Source of the DNA: Ectobius pallidus | Lineage: Eukaryota > Arthropoda > Insecta > Blattodea > Ectobiidae | Assembly (NCBI GenBank): GCA_964059195.1 | Contig: CAXKWD010000001.1 | Coordinates: 219,426,484-219,490,483, forward strand | DNA: 64,000 bases | Direction of reading: 5' to 3' | Part shown: positions 32,550-42,605 of the stretch, in pieces | How positions within the stretch are numbered: position 1 is the first letter of the stretch | Layout: each line of letters opens with the position of its first letter | Made by a program: the position numbers and the translations under genes | The notes under the pieces: generated by a model | What the model was told of the DNA's origin: nothing | Database searches by the model: none | Seen by the model: the letters and a program-made list of their open reading frames with translations, nothing else

Positions 32550-34763
32550 ATGGAACACGTGGTGAAATCAAAATCTGAAGGAACTGAAAATAACCAAGAT
32601 ATTTCTGACTTCTCGACCAAATGTTTAAAGCTCGAACTTTTTGATATTAAACGAAAGATTATGCCTAAACTTTGTGAGAATACTGAATTAAAGCAAGAGT
32701 TTTGTGACTTATCCCCGAAATGTGTTAAGCACGAGCTTCCTGATAATAAACCGAAAAGTGAGTATTGTGAGAAAACTGAATTAAAGCAAGAGATTTCTGA
32801 CTTTTCCCCAAAATGTGTCAAGCACGAACTTCCTGATAATAAACCGAAAAGTGAATCTTGTGAGAAATCTGAATTAAAGCAAGGGATTTCTGACTTCTCC
32901 CCAAAATGTGTCAAGCACGAACTTCCTGATAATAAACCGAAAAGTGAATCTTGTGAGAAATCTGAATTAAAGCAAGGGATTTCTGACTTCTCCCCAAAAT
33001 GTGTCAAGCACGAACTTCCTGATAATAAACCGAAAAGTGAATCTTGTGAGAAACCTGAATTAAAGCAAGGAATTTCTGACTTCTCCCCGAAATATGTCAA
33101 GCACGAACTTCCTGATAATAAACCGAAAAGTCACTATTGTGAGAAAACTGAATTAAAGCAAGGGATTTCTGACTTCTCCCCGAAAAGTGAAAAGCACGAA
33201 CTTCCTGATATTAAACCGAAAAGTGAGACTAAGCCTATAATACCCAATCTAGAAGATAAACGTCAAATTGAAAGTGAGAATTGCCCTGCAGACTACAATA
33301 TATTGACAAACGCCAACACAGTTCAAAGGTTAGGCACACCGGTTTCATACCGAGAGATTCCCGAAGTACCGGTTTCTTGTGAAGAAAATCAGCAAATGAG
33401 TACTGAGAAACTTGCAGGAAAAAAAGGTTTTCCTTCTGTTGTTGAAAGCGGCAATCTCGATAGACACCAACTTACTCAAGGAGGTGAAAAAAGAATATCG
33501 TGTGTTGTCTGTTCCAAAGCATTTACTAATCGATGGAAACTCAACAGACATATACTTATTCATACCGGAGATAAACAGTTCTCGTGTAAAATCTGTTCCA
33601 AAGCATTTACTCAGAAAAGTAATATGAAAAATCATATGTTAATTCATACAGGACATAAAACATTCTCTTGTGATATCTGTTCTAAAGCATTTACTTATCG
33701 TTGGGGACTCACAACACATATGCTTATTCATAAAGGGGATAAAAAATTATCGTGTGATATCTGTTCTAAAGCATTTACTAGTAAACGTTCTGTAAAATAT
33801 CATATGTTGACGCATGCCGGAGATAAAAAATTCTCGTGTGATATCTGTTCCAAAGCATTTGCTGTAAGAAGTTGGCTCAATAGACATATGCTTATTCATA
33901 CAGGAAATAAAACATTCTCCTGTGATATCTGTTCCAAAGCATTTATTCAAAGATGTTGGCTCAACAGACATATGCTTATTCATACAGGAGAGAAAAAGTT
34001 TTCGTGTGAAGTCTGTTCCAAAGCATTTAATCAGAAAAGTACTCTCAAAGCACATATGCTTCTTCATACAGAAGAGGAAGAATTCTACTGTGATGTGTGT
34101 TCCAAAGCATTTACTCAAAAAGTTAATCTCAGAAGACATATGCTTATTCATACAGAAAATGAAACATTCTCATGTGATGATTGTTCCAAAGCATATAAAC
34201 GAAAAAGTAATCTCAGAAGACATGTGTTTATTCATACAAAAGGGAAAGAACTCTCGTGTAATATCTGTTCCAGAGCATTTACTGTAAGATGTGGGCTCAA
34301 TAAACATATGCTTATTCATACAGGAAATAAAACATTCTCGTGTGATATCTGTTCCAAAACATTTATTCAAAGAAGCTGGCTCAACAGACATAATATGCTT
34401 ATTCATACAGGAGATAAAAAGTTTTCGTGTGAAGTCTGTTCCAAAGGATTTACTCAAAAAGATTATCTCAGAAGACATATGTTTATTCATACAAAAGATG
34501 AAAAATTCTCTTGTGATGATTGTTCCAAAGCATATAAACGAAAAGTTAATCTCAGAAGACATATGCTTATTCATACAAAAGAGGAAGAATTCTCCTGTGA
34601 TGTGTGTTCCAAAGCATTTACTCAAAAAGTTTATCTCAGAAGACATATGTTTATTCATACAAAACATGAAAAATTCTCTTGTGATGATTGTTCCAAAGCA
34701 TATAAACGAAAAATTCATCTCAAAAGCCATGTGCTTATACATACAAGAAATAAAGCTTTGTAG
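32550..34763 (+). CDS. C2H2 zinc-finger protein, 15 fingers, with SUMO-motif repeat region
   Basis: An uninterrupted 737-residue protein. The start is the first in-frame ATG (MEHVVKSKSEG) after an in-frame TAG at 32466. Residues 42-227 are six tandem 31-residue repeats. A linker follows (about 228-315), then 15 C2H2 fingers from Cys318 almost to the C-terminus, each of the form F-S-C-x2-C-SKAF-x5-L-x2-H-x3-H. Finger 11 has a 4-residue gap between its histidines (HNMLIH). Linkers are partly canonical (HTGDKKF, HTGEKKF) and partly acidic (HTKEEEF, HTEEEEF). No ZAD, BTB or KRAB domain is seen. C2H2 arrays of this type bind DNA in the nucleus and usually act as transcription regulators. The single-exon coding region suggests a lineage-specific tandem-fold expansion gene or a retrocopy; no poly-A tail or target duplication was noticed. 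Antisense ORFs here are shadows of the repeats. Confidence 0.93.
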   Translation: MEHVVKSKSEGTENNQDISDFSTKCLKLELFDIKRKIMPKLCENTELKQEFCDLSPKCVKHELPDNKPKSEYCEKTELKQEISDFSPKCVKHELPDNKPKSESCEKSELKQGISDFSPKCVKHELPDNKPKSESCEKSELKQGISDFSPKCVKHELPDNKPKSESCEKPELKQGISDFSPKYVKHELPDNKPKSHYCEKTELKQGISDFSPKSEKHELPDIKPKSETKPIIPNLEDKRQIESENCPADYNILTNANTVQRLGTPVSYREIPEVPVSCEENQQMSTEKLAGKKGFPSVVESGNLDRHQLTQGGEKRISCVVCSKAFTNRWKLNRHILIHTGDKQFSCKICSKAFTQKSNMKNHMLIHTGHKTFSCDICSKAFTYRWGLTTHMLIHKGDKKLSCDICSKAFTSKRSVKYHMLTHAGDKKFSCDICSKAFAVRSWLNRHMLIHTGNKTFSCDICSKAFIQRCWLNRHMLIHTGEKKFSCEVCSKAFNQKSTLKAHMLLHTEEEEFYCDVCSKAFTQKVNLRRHMLIHTENETFSCDDCSKAYKRKSNLRRHVFIHTKGKELSCNICSRAFTVRCGLNKHMLIHTGNKTFSCDICSKTFIQRSWLNRHNMLIHTGDKKFSCEVCSKGFTQKDYLRRHMFIHTKDEKFSCDDCSKAYKRKVNLRRHMLIHTKEEEFSCDVCSKAFTQKVYLRRHMFIHTKHEKFSCDDCSKAYKRKIHLKSHVLIHTRNKAL
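32673..33230 (+). repeat. Coding minisatellite, 93 bp x 6
   Basis: Six in-frame 31-codon units built on CEK-x-ELKQ-x-ISDFSPKCVKHE followed by LPDNKPKSE. Units 3 and 4 are nearly identical in DNA, so recent slippage or unequal exchange is likely. A diverged half-unit (SDFSTKCLKLELFDIK) precedes the array. Units 1-5 contain VKHE; units 1 and 2 also contain LKQE; the half-unit has LKLE. All fit psi-K-x-E. Confidence 0.95.
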
Positions 34764-35490
34764 TGTGATACTTTTTGTCAAGTCACATTTCTCATGTAGC
34801 TACAAACTGAGCCGGGGCTGATAAAATCCACTTGACAACTGCAGGGCATGATTGCATATGGTCACTTAGTGTACATACCTCATATCTAAAGAAAATACTC
34901 GGCTTATTCATACATCCACCATCTACATATGTATACTTTACAGACCAGAGAACCTTTCCTGATGACGACCTACGAATTTCACTGCTACAGCCATCTACCA
35001 GTGCATACAACAAGCCATCTAATAACAGAGATACAGCGGAAGAAGAAGAAGTAGACGAACACTTCTACAGTGCCATGATTGCTAGGAGCTGGACTAAACC
35101 AAACCAATAGATAGACTTGTGGTCCATGTCGTGCCATACTACCTCTGAAGAATGTGTTGAACACTGCCCTAAATACATCGTCATTTCATGCAAGGAAAAC
35201 AATTTAATTATGGCTCTCAGGCTCTCAGCTTAAAGGACTGAATAAGTTTATTACAATTTTGTGCGTTCCTTCCTTTATTATTATTTCTCACATAGAATTT
35301 TTTAAGACTGCTTTTTTCTTGCTTATATAGCTTAGTTATTGACGTTTTACAGATGTTTTTCTTCATAATGCTTTTGCTAATGGTCCGTAGACCATTATAA
35401 AAGAGTCATGTGGTTCTGTTGCTTAAAGATTGATAGTACCATGGATGATTTTGAATTCTTTACGTGATGAATGTATCCATTATAGCGTAG
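34764..35490 (+). other. 3' flank of zinc-finger gene
   Basis: No second gene is certain. A 92-codon ORF at 34832-35110 ends in an acidic stretch (TAEEEEVDEHFYSAMIARSW) but has no recognised domain, and is probably 3' UTR or a decayed fragment. No close AATAAA was seen. ACATAAATAAAAACG near 35952, beyond the TIR element, could serve. Confidence 0.35.
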
Positions 35491-35939
35491 GCTTGCCAGG
35501 CGTCCCGGTTTGACCGGGACAGTCCCGATTTTCAGACAAAATCTCGGTGTCCCGTCCGGTTTACTTCACGTCCCGGTAAAAATTAAATTTGATTTTCTAG
35601 ATGACCAAAAAAGTATTAAAAAAAAGTCCTAGCCAATGAAAAGTACATGTAAATATTGTTCAAATTTTTATTTCTCATACAAAGTGTTTCTTCTTACTTA
35701 AGTAAATTTTAAATATTAACATGTTAGATATAAATGTTTAAATTTATATGCTTATGTCATTTATTATTACCCCTGGTTTAGGTTTCTAATCAGTAACCAT
35801 TTATTTTCTTAGCATTGAGAATAAACTACCCTCTAAAACACTCTAAAAACCCGCCAAGGGTGTGTACCCTTGATAACCCGCGACGCTGGGGGGCATTCCG
35901 GTGTCCCGGTTGAGCATTTCAGAAATCTGGCAAGCCTAT
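35491..35939. mobile_element. Small TIR element (TAGGCTTGCCAGGCGTCCCGG)
   Basis: Left TAGGCTTGCCAGGCGTCCCG and right AATCTGGCAAGCCTA are inverted. Both subterminal regions carry GTCCCGGT motifs. 449 bp, no ORF. The target duplication is not clear, so the superfamily is open. Confidence 0.65.
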
Positions 35940-36084
35940 AGGTGTTCTATTGACATAAATAAAAACGAATGTATCAATTTTGGTGTTTTATTGACATAAT
36001 TAAAAACAAAGAGTAGGGAATTTGAAGGGTGATGTATGAAAGCGAGATCCTTTTTTCCCAGGGACAGATCTCAAGTTAATTTAT

Positions 36085-36655
36085 TTATTATGTTGAGAAT
36101 ATAAGAGGCTCATTGCCCAATTACAACATTCTCTTACACTAATTACACCAGTTTTACAACACTAATATTAGATATTTAATGTGATACTAAAAATATTTAA
36201 ACTAATACTTGAAACATGAAACACCTACAATATGAAAATTACACAATGAAGGGAACAGATCAAAACATAAAAAAATATAATAGTTTTGGAGGAAGATATA
36301 AGAAAAATCTAAATAAAGAAAATGTAGATTTATTAGTAGGCTCAGGCCTTCCCTAGTAATTATTTATTTATTTAATTAATTATTTATTTTTTTGAGAATA
36401 TAACAGCCTAATTGCCCAATTACAACATTCTGTTATACTAGCTACACCAGTTGTACAACACTAATATTATACATTTTATGTAATGCTAAAAATATTAAAG
36501 CTAATACAACTAAAAAAAATACAGAATAAAGAAACAAGAAACACATACAATATGAAAATTACACAATGAAGGGAACAGATAAAAACATAAGTAATATAAT
36601 CGTTTTGGAGGAAATGAAAGACTTAAATAAAGAAAATGACATGGAGCATGTTATT
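36085..36655 (-). repeat. Retrotransposon 3'-UTR repeat, two copies
   Basis: Two copies (about 36085-36320 and 36380-36655) of the unit described at 28620, separated by the AT-rich GTAATTATTTATTTATTTAA tail. Both correspond to the 3' UTR of the minus-strand element at 30085-30685. Confidence 0.6.
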
Positions 36656-36668
36656 ATTATTGCTACCA

Positions 36669-36756
<88 letters not shown>
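36656..36756 (+). repeat. (TTA)n microsatellite
   Basis: About 28 near-perfect TTA units. Poly-Leu/Tyr/Ile frames through it are artefacts of the repeat. Confidence 0.95.
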
Positions 36757-36757
<1 letters not shown>

Positions 36758-37126
36758 GCGTAAAAGTAAAAGTAAGGGGATAAATTTCCGTCCAGAAAGA
36801 CAGTTCGTCAGGAAGGAAATGGTCAGTAAATACGTAGCGTATTTGGTTTCTGGGTTTAAAGCAATACAATTCGGTTGATCGAATCCTTGCGTGCATCCCT
36901 GCGTAGAGAAGGAATTTCCCTCCGGACCTTCATTAGAACAATTGAAGGAAGCTCTCACCGTTATTGCCAAAGCTGGTTTTCCGCTGGTTTCAAGTGTCGA
37001 ATATCAGATCCTCTGATCTGTCGACGCATTGACTCCACGTGAATTCTTTAACCTTTTCACTGCGTCACTGCAAACATTCCATAAAAGCCTAGAAATAAAC
37101 AAATATATTAATGATTTATCTTAAAA
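36757..37126. other. No gene recognised
   Basis: Moderately GC-balanced spacer; short ORFs on both strands have no domain. Confidence 0.4.
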
Positions 37127-37142
37127 TACAGAGTGTTATGAA

Positions 37143-38167
37143 TAGGGACCGGATTCTTAGGTTTTTACCTATTTTTTTCCTTACTTCCAAAACAAAAAGC
37201 GCTCATACACTTTTTCGAATCATGTCCATAGGATTCACCCACATTAATTCTGCGGCACCTAAAAATACCTAAATGGGGTATAAAAACCTAAATATACCTA
37301 AACGGGATATAAAACCTAAAATATCTAATTTGGGCTCCTTTTTTGTCTTTTTTGTTTGTCAGTTGAGAAATCGATATTTTGCGGGGAGAGAATAATTTTT
37401 GTCGGGTAGAATTTAATACCACCAGCGTTTCATTCAACCCATTGTCGTCTACTGAGTGGTCACACTGTGAGTTTTAAGAAGACATGTTAATTATGCCGAA
37501 ACAAATGAAATCGAGTTCATTACGGCAGTGGATTGGCGACAACCTGAATTTCACTACAGATGGCAAAGTAATATTTTGTCAAGCCTGCCAGAAACACGTA
37601 TTATTTACCTTTCTAGAAAAGGGGAAAATTTTCGCCCCTAGTTGATCCGTTGTGCGGATAGCATGCGTAACAACCGAAAAAAGGAAAATAATCAATTTCA
37701 CATTATCCACATCCAACCATAAAACATTTTACTCACTAAACTAAAAGCATCGGATTCGAATCCTAAGAAGGGTAGTGTCTAGATACAGTATTAACTATTA
37801 ACTAAGATATAACAGGAAGAACTTCACAGTTGAGAATCTTGAAAGATATATTTAGTGATATAGGCCTACTGTAACCAGGAAATGAGAGGCAATGTTATTT
37901 TCACTGCTTCTTTTGATTGTTTATGCTTTCTTTCTTCAATTGTATAATATTGTCTTAAAGCAAGTTTACACAAATTTAAGTCAATTTTGTTAAGTTCAAC
38001 TTTACAAGTATTATGTATTCAATCCTATGAAGTACCGGTACATTCAAATTCATTAAACCAATTATTCTACTTGAAAACGATATTTTGGACAAAAAACCTA
38101 AAAAAACTATTTCACCTAGTGGAAAACCTAAAACAGTGTTTTTAAAAACCTAAAAATCCGGTCCCTA
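37143..38167. mobile_element. hAT element, family F, with BED zinc-finger remnant
   Basis: Ends TAGGGACCGGATTCTTAGG and CCTAAAAATCCGGTCCCTA are flanked by a perfect 8-bp duplication GTTATGAA (37135-37142, 38168-38175). Removing it restores the TIR of the host M element. It contains the ORF at 37484. A detached end of the same family lies at 62930-62965. Confidence 0.9.
37484..37645 (+). CDS. BED/CGGBP1-like zinc-finger N-terminus of hAT transposase
   Basis: A 53-codon ORF containing MKSSSLRQWI, then NLNFTTDGKVIFCQACQKHV. The F-T-T-D-G-K-V-x-F-C-x2-C-x-K-x-V pattern matches the first half of the BED-type zinc finger in CGGBP1 and its hAT relatives, which bind DNA at transposon ends. The His pair expected 15-20 residues later is missing; the frame instead meets a stop soon after ...FTFLEKGKIF. 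The element is therefore a truncated nonautonomous derivative. An alternative start is the ATG at 37493. Confidence 0.65.
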   Translation: MLIMPKQMKSSSLRQWIGDNLNFTTDGKVIFCQACQKHVLFTFLEKGKIFAPS

Positions 38168-38275
38168 GTTATGAATAACACCGACATATTTTACCTGTGT
38201 ATAGAGGGAACATAGGCAAGTAACTTTTATTAGAATATTGTTTTCTCTATGACGTAAAATGTGTATGCTATAGGG

Positions 38276-38531
38276 CAGCGTTTCTCAACCTTTTTGAATC
38301 CGAGGACCTCTAAAATGTCTAAAAAATTAATTTTACATCCCATTTTTAAAAGAAGGCCTATATTCTTAATATTTGGGGTATTAATTATAGGTCATTATAA
38401 CGAAATATGTGAAAAAATTTTACTTCTTTACTTACACTTGCTTTATGATATTTTTTAATTATGTCTGAGGACCATCTGCACCATTTTCGCGGACCACTAG
38501 TGGTCCACGGACCATAGGTTGAGAAACGCTG
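38276..38531. mobile_element. hAT MITE, family G (CAGCGTTTCTCAACC)
   Basis: The classic hAT terminus CAGCGTTTCTCAACCT has its inverse AGGTTGAGAAACGCTG at the right. A perfect 8-bp duplication CTATAGGG lies at 38268-38275 and 38532-38539. 256 bp, noncoding. Confidence 0.93.
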
Positions 38532-39242
38532 CTATAGGGCATTAAAGTCACTACAATTTGGTGTTCATAAGTCAATAATGAAGCGAAATAGGGTTAAAAC
38601 TTTCATTAAATTGACTTCATGCCGTCTTTGTGATCGATAAAAACCTGATTCTCAATCACAATCATTCATCAACAGCTATATCATAATTTAATGTTTCCAT
38701 AATCTGCAAAATTTATAGACTAATCACATGATTGGCCGCCACTGCATTAGTTCTTTTTTATTCAGAACTCCAGTATTAATAATGAAGTTCCTTTGTTTTG
38801 CGTTTTCTTGCTAATGTTAGAAATCAGTGGTTTCCAGGCCCTGTGAGATTTTATGCTGTAACAGGAAAAATTGAATCCTCCTAATAGAAGTTGCTTATCT
38901 ATGTCCCCTTTATACACAGGTAAAATATTTCGGTGTTATTCATTAACACCCTAAACCTTTTTTGCAATATAATTCCAATGCCTTTTATTGTCCTGTTTAT
39001 CCTTTTGTTGGTGCTTTTCAGGCGCCTATAATTCTATTTTAGTGCCTTAAATTCTGAAGCCTATTTATCCATAATGGCACTTATTTCCGATAGAAGAAAT
39101 TTGCCACATTTCCTAATAGAAATGTCAGTTCATTTTTGATACTTAAGTTATATTTAATTTCGTCTTAAATTTGACTTTTTAAAAATTCAGCTGTATTTTT
39201 ACTCCTTTCAGCTTTGAGGCCATATCATGAGTTCCGGATCTG

Positions 39243-39640
39243 TCTCTATATAGCAGGCCATGAAACTAAATTGTCAATTATTTTCTATTGTTGGTGTATT
39301 TTATGAAGTAAATTTCAACTGATATTAATTTAAATGGATATGATACAGGAAGAAATGGTGAGGGTGATTCATGGTATGTAAATATACTATTTGGCATTTG
39401 CCTTATACAAGTAGGGAAACCATGAAAACCCCCATGTCAAATTAGCTAGCTACAGGATTTGAACCTGGGACCTCCCGAATGCGAGTCCAAGACGTTTAAT
39501 TTAAATTTAAAATCATTTGAAATTTACTCCATAAAATAGACTAACAATAGAAAATAATTGACAGTCAATGGTTCCATGGCCTACTGTATAGACACATTCC
39601 TGATATGGCCACTAAGCTGAAAGGAGTATAAATACAGCTG
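39243..39640. mobile_element. Two partial SINE copies in inverted orientation
   Basis: 39243-39505 is a minus copy of the SINE seen at 23306 (GGGTGATTCATGGTATGTAA, then B-box complement GGATTTGAACCTGGGACCTC). 39510-39640 is a plus copy of the same tail (GAAATTTACTCCATAAAATA ... GGAGTATAAATACAGCTGAA). They share the tail region head to head. Confidence 0.65.
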
Positions 39641-40476
39641 AATGGAAAATGACAATCTTGCATCGTTGCTTTCATTTAATTATTTTCTTGAGATGGAAAA
39701 AATACGCTCGTTGTAGTGAAAAGGTTGGAATTGGTTATGTAAAGCGAACTTTTCCTCTATTGAGACCAATAATGAGCGTTGGTTTTATTCTTATTTTTAA
39801 TATCGTCAAGATGGCATTTCAAATAAATATTCTGAATATCGGATGAAAGGAGTTTTGAAGAATAGGGAAGAGTTTTAGAAGATATTAGTTGGAAAATAAG
39901 ATGATCACCGATAAAAGGTATAGGGGGCCTTGGAGGGGGGGGGGGTTGGATGACTGCTGCATCGCGCACAATCCTCCCTCTTGTGAGGGGATAGGGGTTG
40001 ACTCTCAACAGTTCCCTCCACGAATCTAGCCAGTTCGCATCGGTATAAGCCGGTGTTCGGGCGTGTTCAACGGTCGAGATAATTGAATAGCGACTTTTCC
40101 CATTTCATCTGTTCGCAATATTCTCGCTATCATTACTATGAGAAACAAAGTTGATCACATGTTGATGCCGTAATAATTATCACATCAACGCAATATGATG
40201 CAACATTTTACATGTTAAAATATGTAAATAAACATCTCTCTTTGTAGATTTAATTATCTATCCTAAATAGACGTAAAACCTGAATATCCAACATACAAAA
40301 CTAACAAAACAAAAAAACAGAATTCACTCTACGATTTTCTCGTAATCATAACAAATGAGTGGATTTTTCATACGTAGATTAGTGTTTAATAGAACCTAGA
40401 TGGATTAGTCACTTTAGAATTAGGCACAAAGAAAGTAATTTGAATAAAGTGAAAGAGTTGTCATTGACAATCTTTG
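39641..40476. other. No gene; upstream flank of the signal-peptide exon
   Basis: Unassigned; a G-run at 39937-39945. The last ~250 bases would form the proximal promoter of the exon at 40702. Confidence 0.35.
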
Positions 40477-40485
40477 TATAAATAG
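40477..40485 (+). promoter_or_regulatory. TATA box (TATAAATAG)
   Basis: TATAAATAG sits about 31 bases before a GTTAGTTTT initiator-like site (near 40508) and 225 bases before the ATG at 40702. Spacing is as expected for a Pol II core promoter. Confidence 0.5.
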
Positions 40486-40701
40486 AAGTAGTGTAAATTC
40501 TTGAAAGTGTGTTAGTTTTTTCGTGTGTTAGTACTTTTAATACACACATTCCCGAGTGGTTTTCCCGTTTTGAAAATAGTATATTCAGCGTGTGTTTAGT
40601 TGCGTACAAAATTCATCTATTGGTGGTTATTTTTATCCGTGATAATTTTGTGTATGGGTTCACTACTAAAGAAGATTTGTCTTAAGCCAACACCGAGAAA
40701 A

Positions 40702-40762
40702 ATGACATCGATGTTTACCTTGTTGCTGATAGCTGTCCTACAGGGATCTTTCTACTGGCAAG
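40702..40762 (+). CDS. Probable first coding exon encoding a signal peptide
   Basis: The ATG in good context (GAGAAAAATGACA) opens MTSMFTLLLIAVLQGSFYWQ. This is a short polar start, a nine-residue hydrophobic core and a small-residue region typical of a secretory signal. The frame ends at CAAG|GTAAAC, a good splice donor in phase 1, the usual phase for signal-peptide exons of secreted and immunoglobulin-type proteins. A TATA box lies upstream. A longer in-frame reading from upstream ATG 40654 (MGSLLKKICLKPTPRK...) is possible and would give a type II-like N-terminus. The next exon is not certain: TTTTGTTTGTTTCAG at 44204-44218 could be an acceptor, but reading across it reaches a stop after about 15 codons. 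Confidence 0.45.
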
Positions 40763-40856
40763 GTAAACTTGAATATTGCCCAGTCATTTATTTACCTTTT
40801 CCCCTCCACTGTATTTACTCTGTCCACACATGATGTCGACTACATTTGTCAACTAA

Positions 40857-41251
40857 TGCCCGGTTTCTATAAACTCGCGAAATACCTATGGGTAAATTAT
40901 CCAATGGACAGAATTTACACAAGAATAACTTTTACAAACTCAAATAATTTAAAGGTAACAATCACATACACTTGTGGCGAGTTTCTATAAAAAATGCCCT
41001 CTGGGTAAATCTGGCTAGATCTTTCCAAGGGTAAATCGTCGGGTTAATTTATCCTTTCATGGGTGACTGGATAAATTTTAACCTCTTTTAGGATCAATAA
41101 TAATTTAAACAATGAGAATCAAAGCCTTCTGAATTAAATTAACTGTACAACTCCAAGGCCTTGCTCATTATATCATTGTGGGTGATTAGGAACTAATTTG
41201 CCCATGGATAATTTACCCATAGGTATTTCACGAGTTTATAGAAACCGGGCA
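40857..41251. mobile_element. Harbinger-type MITE (GCCCGGTTTCTATAAACTCGCG), copy 1
   Basis: Long inverted ends TGCCCGGTTTCTATAAACTC and GAGTTTATAGAAACCGGGCA continue into ATACCTATGGGTAAATTATC. TAA is on the left and CAA on the right, a near 3-bp duplication. 395 bp, noncoding. Sister copy at 43669. Confidence 0.7.
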
Positions 41252-41439
41252 CAAATGGGTTGAGCATGTTCCGGTTGCTATTGGTTACAGAGGACTGTTG
41301 ACGACCCCTGTTTTATTTTCTTTCTTAGGCCTACACACTAGAAAACACGTGCAGATCTTTCGCATTCTCCTCTTTTTTGAAAAAAGCAAGGAAAATTGGA
41401 ATGTAGCTAAGTAATAAGATCACGGTCGTTTATTATTAC

Positions 41440-42112
41440 TAGACTTCGGAATTTTAGGCATGAACAATTTACATTTTAAGTTTAAAAGTGATGCAATTAA
41501 GCATTCTTCTTTGATTTTAGGCATTTTTTTAATTTCTATTATGTAAAATGGACCACAAAACAATTAGTAATGCATAAAAGTAGGTATTTTTACATTTTTA
41601 TGTGTTTGACTATAAGCATCACATGATGTTTTTCTTAATTGTTATTTGTTAATAATAACAATAATTTTTATAACTCACAAGAAGAAAAATTCTACGATTT
41701 TAAAATTCTTAAAATAGACTTAGGGTAATTTGTGGCTAAGTGCTAGCCTTAAATAATCTGAAAACACCACTGAAAACTAATGAATTAGTTACCAGCTTGC
41801 CTACCCTAACAAAGAAAATGTCTAAATCTTATCAGCTGTAGTTTTCGCGCGACAATGTGTTGTTACACCGTACTTGAGACAAAATTTAAAATAAATAAAT
41901 TATAAGTAAACTATAATGTTAAATCTTAAAACTACGTAAAATTATGTATGAAAACTTAAAAATTAAGTCACTAACTCATGTTTTAGGTCTTTTTATGCAC
42001 TATAAAACTCCCCCATTGAGAATAATTTTCCATAAATTGCAAAAATCTGCAATTATTTTGCACATTTTCTTAAAGAAACTAAGCAGGCATTTGCCTAAAA
42101 TACGGAGGAATA
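41440..42112. mobile_element. hAT-type element, family B, copy 2
   Basis: Perfect 8-bp duplication ATTATTAC (41432-41439, 42113-42120). Ends TAGACTTCGGAATTTTAGGC and GCCTAAAATACGGAGGAATA. 673 bp, no transposase. Confidence 0.85.
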
Positions 42113-42224
42113 ATTATTACATAAGAAATTATGTAAAATATATGCCTATTTACAGAGACACTAACAATTAATGATGTTTGTATGTAAAGAAACAGGGTGA
42201 TTAGGAAAATATTTTGACCTAAGA

Positions 42225-42605
42225 GAGATGAAAATGGGGACTGGAGAAAACGAAGAGCTTCATAACCTGTACAAGTCACCGGATAGGAGTAAGGGTAATT
42301 AAATCACGGAGGATGAAATGGGCTGGACATGGGGGAGGAAAGACATATCTCAAAAGTATTGACTGGGAGACCTGAAGGGAAGAGACCACTTGGAAGACCT
42401 AGACGTACGTGGGAGGACAATATTAGGATGGATTTAAGGGAAGTAGGATTTGCGAGGGATGGTTGCAATGAGTTAGCACAGAATAGGGTTGAATGGAGGG
42501 CTCAGGTAAGCGCGGCAATGAACCTCCGGGTTCCATAAAATAGATAATATTCCTTTGGTTTGCTTAGGAATTGTCTGTTTCCATTGAGTAAGTAAGTAAG
42601 TAACA
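42225..42605 (+). mobile_element. Non-LTR retrotransposon 3' end (GRPRRTWEDNI tail family), plus
   Basis: Reads GEERHISKVLTGRPEGKRPL, then GRPRRTWEDNIRMDLREVGF and AQNRVEWRAQVSAAMNL before a stop. A conserved 3' UTR (TAGATAATATTCCTTTGG) and a TAAG tetranucleotide tail at 42586-42602 follow. The tetramer tail is the integration signature of this family. Confidence 0.8.

Larger units (their letters stand above)
37127..38951. mobile_element. TIR element M (ACAGGGTGTTAATGAATAACACC), copy 1, doubly invaded
   Basis: The left end TACAGAGTGTTATGAA is separated from its continuation TTATGAATAACACCGAC by the hAT insertion at 37143-38167. A second hAT (38276-38531) follows within the element. The right end is GGTAAAATATTTCGGTGTTATTCATTAACACCCTA. 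Intact relatives: 55938-56472; also 43187 and 61634. Long TIRs and TA-like ends; superfamily not fixed. Confidence 0.75.

Noticed and set aside
32516..33100. Minus-strand ORF of 194 codons over the zinc-finger repeat region
   Set aside because: It is the antisense shadow of the 93-bp coding repeat; its own repeat structure follows from the plus-strand gene.
33747..34781. Long antisense and alternate-frame ORFs through the zinc-finger array
   Set aside because: They mirror the 84-bp finger periodicity and contain no independent domain.
34832..35110. 92-codon ORF downstream of the zinc-finger gene
   Set aside because: No domain, weak start context, and it lies in the expected 3' UTR; kept only as a note.
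36566..36896. Poly-Leu, poly-Tyr and poly-Ile ORFs
   Set aside because: Translations of a (TTA)n microsatellite.
38168..38951. piggyBac assignment for element M
   Set aside because: Ends resemble ACAGGGTG but no TTAA duplication is present; superfamily left open.
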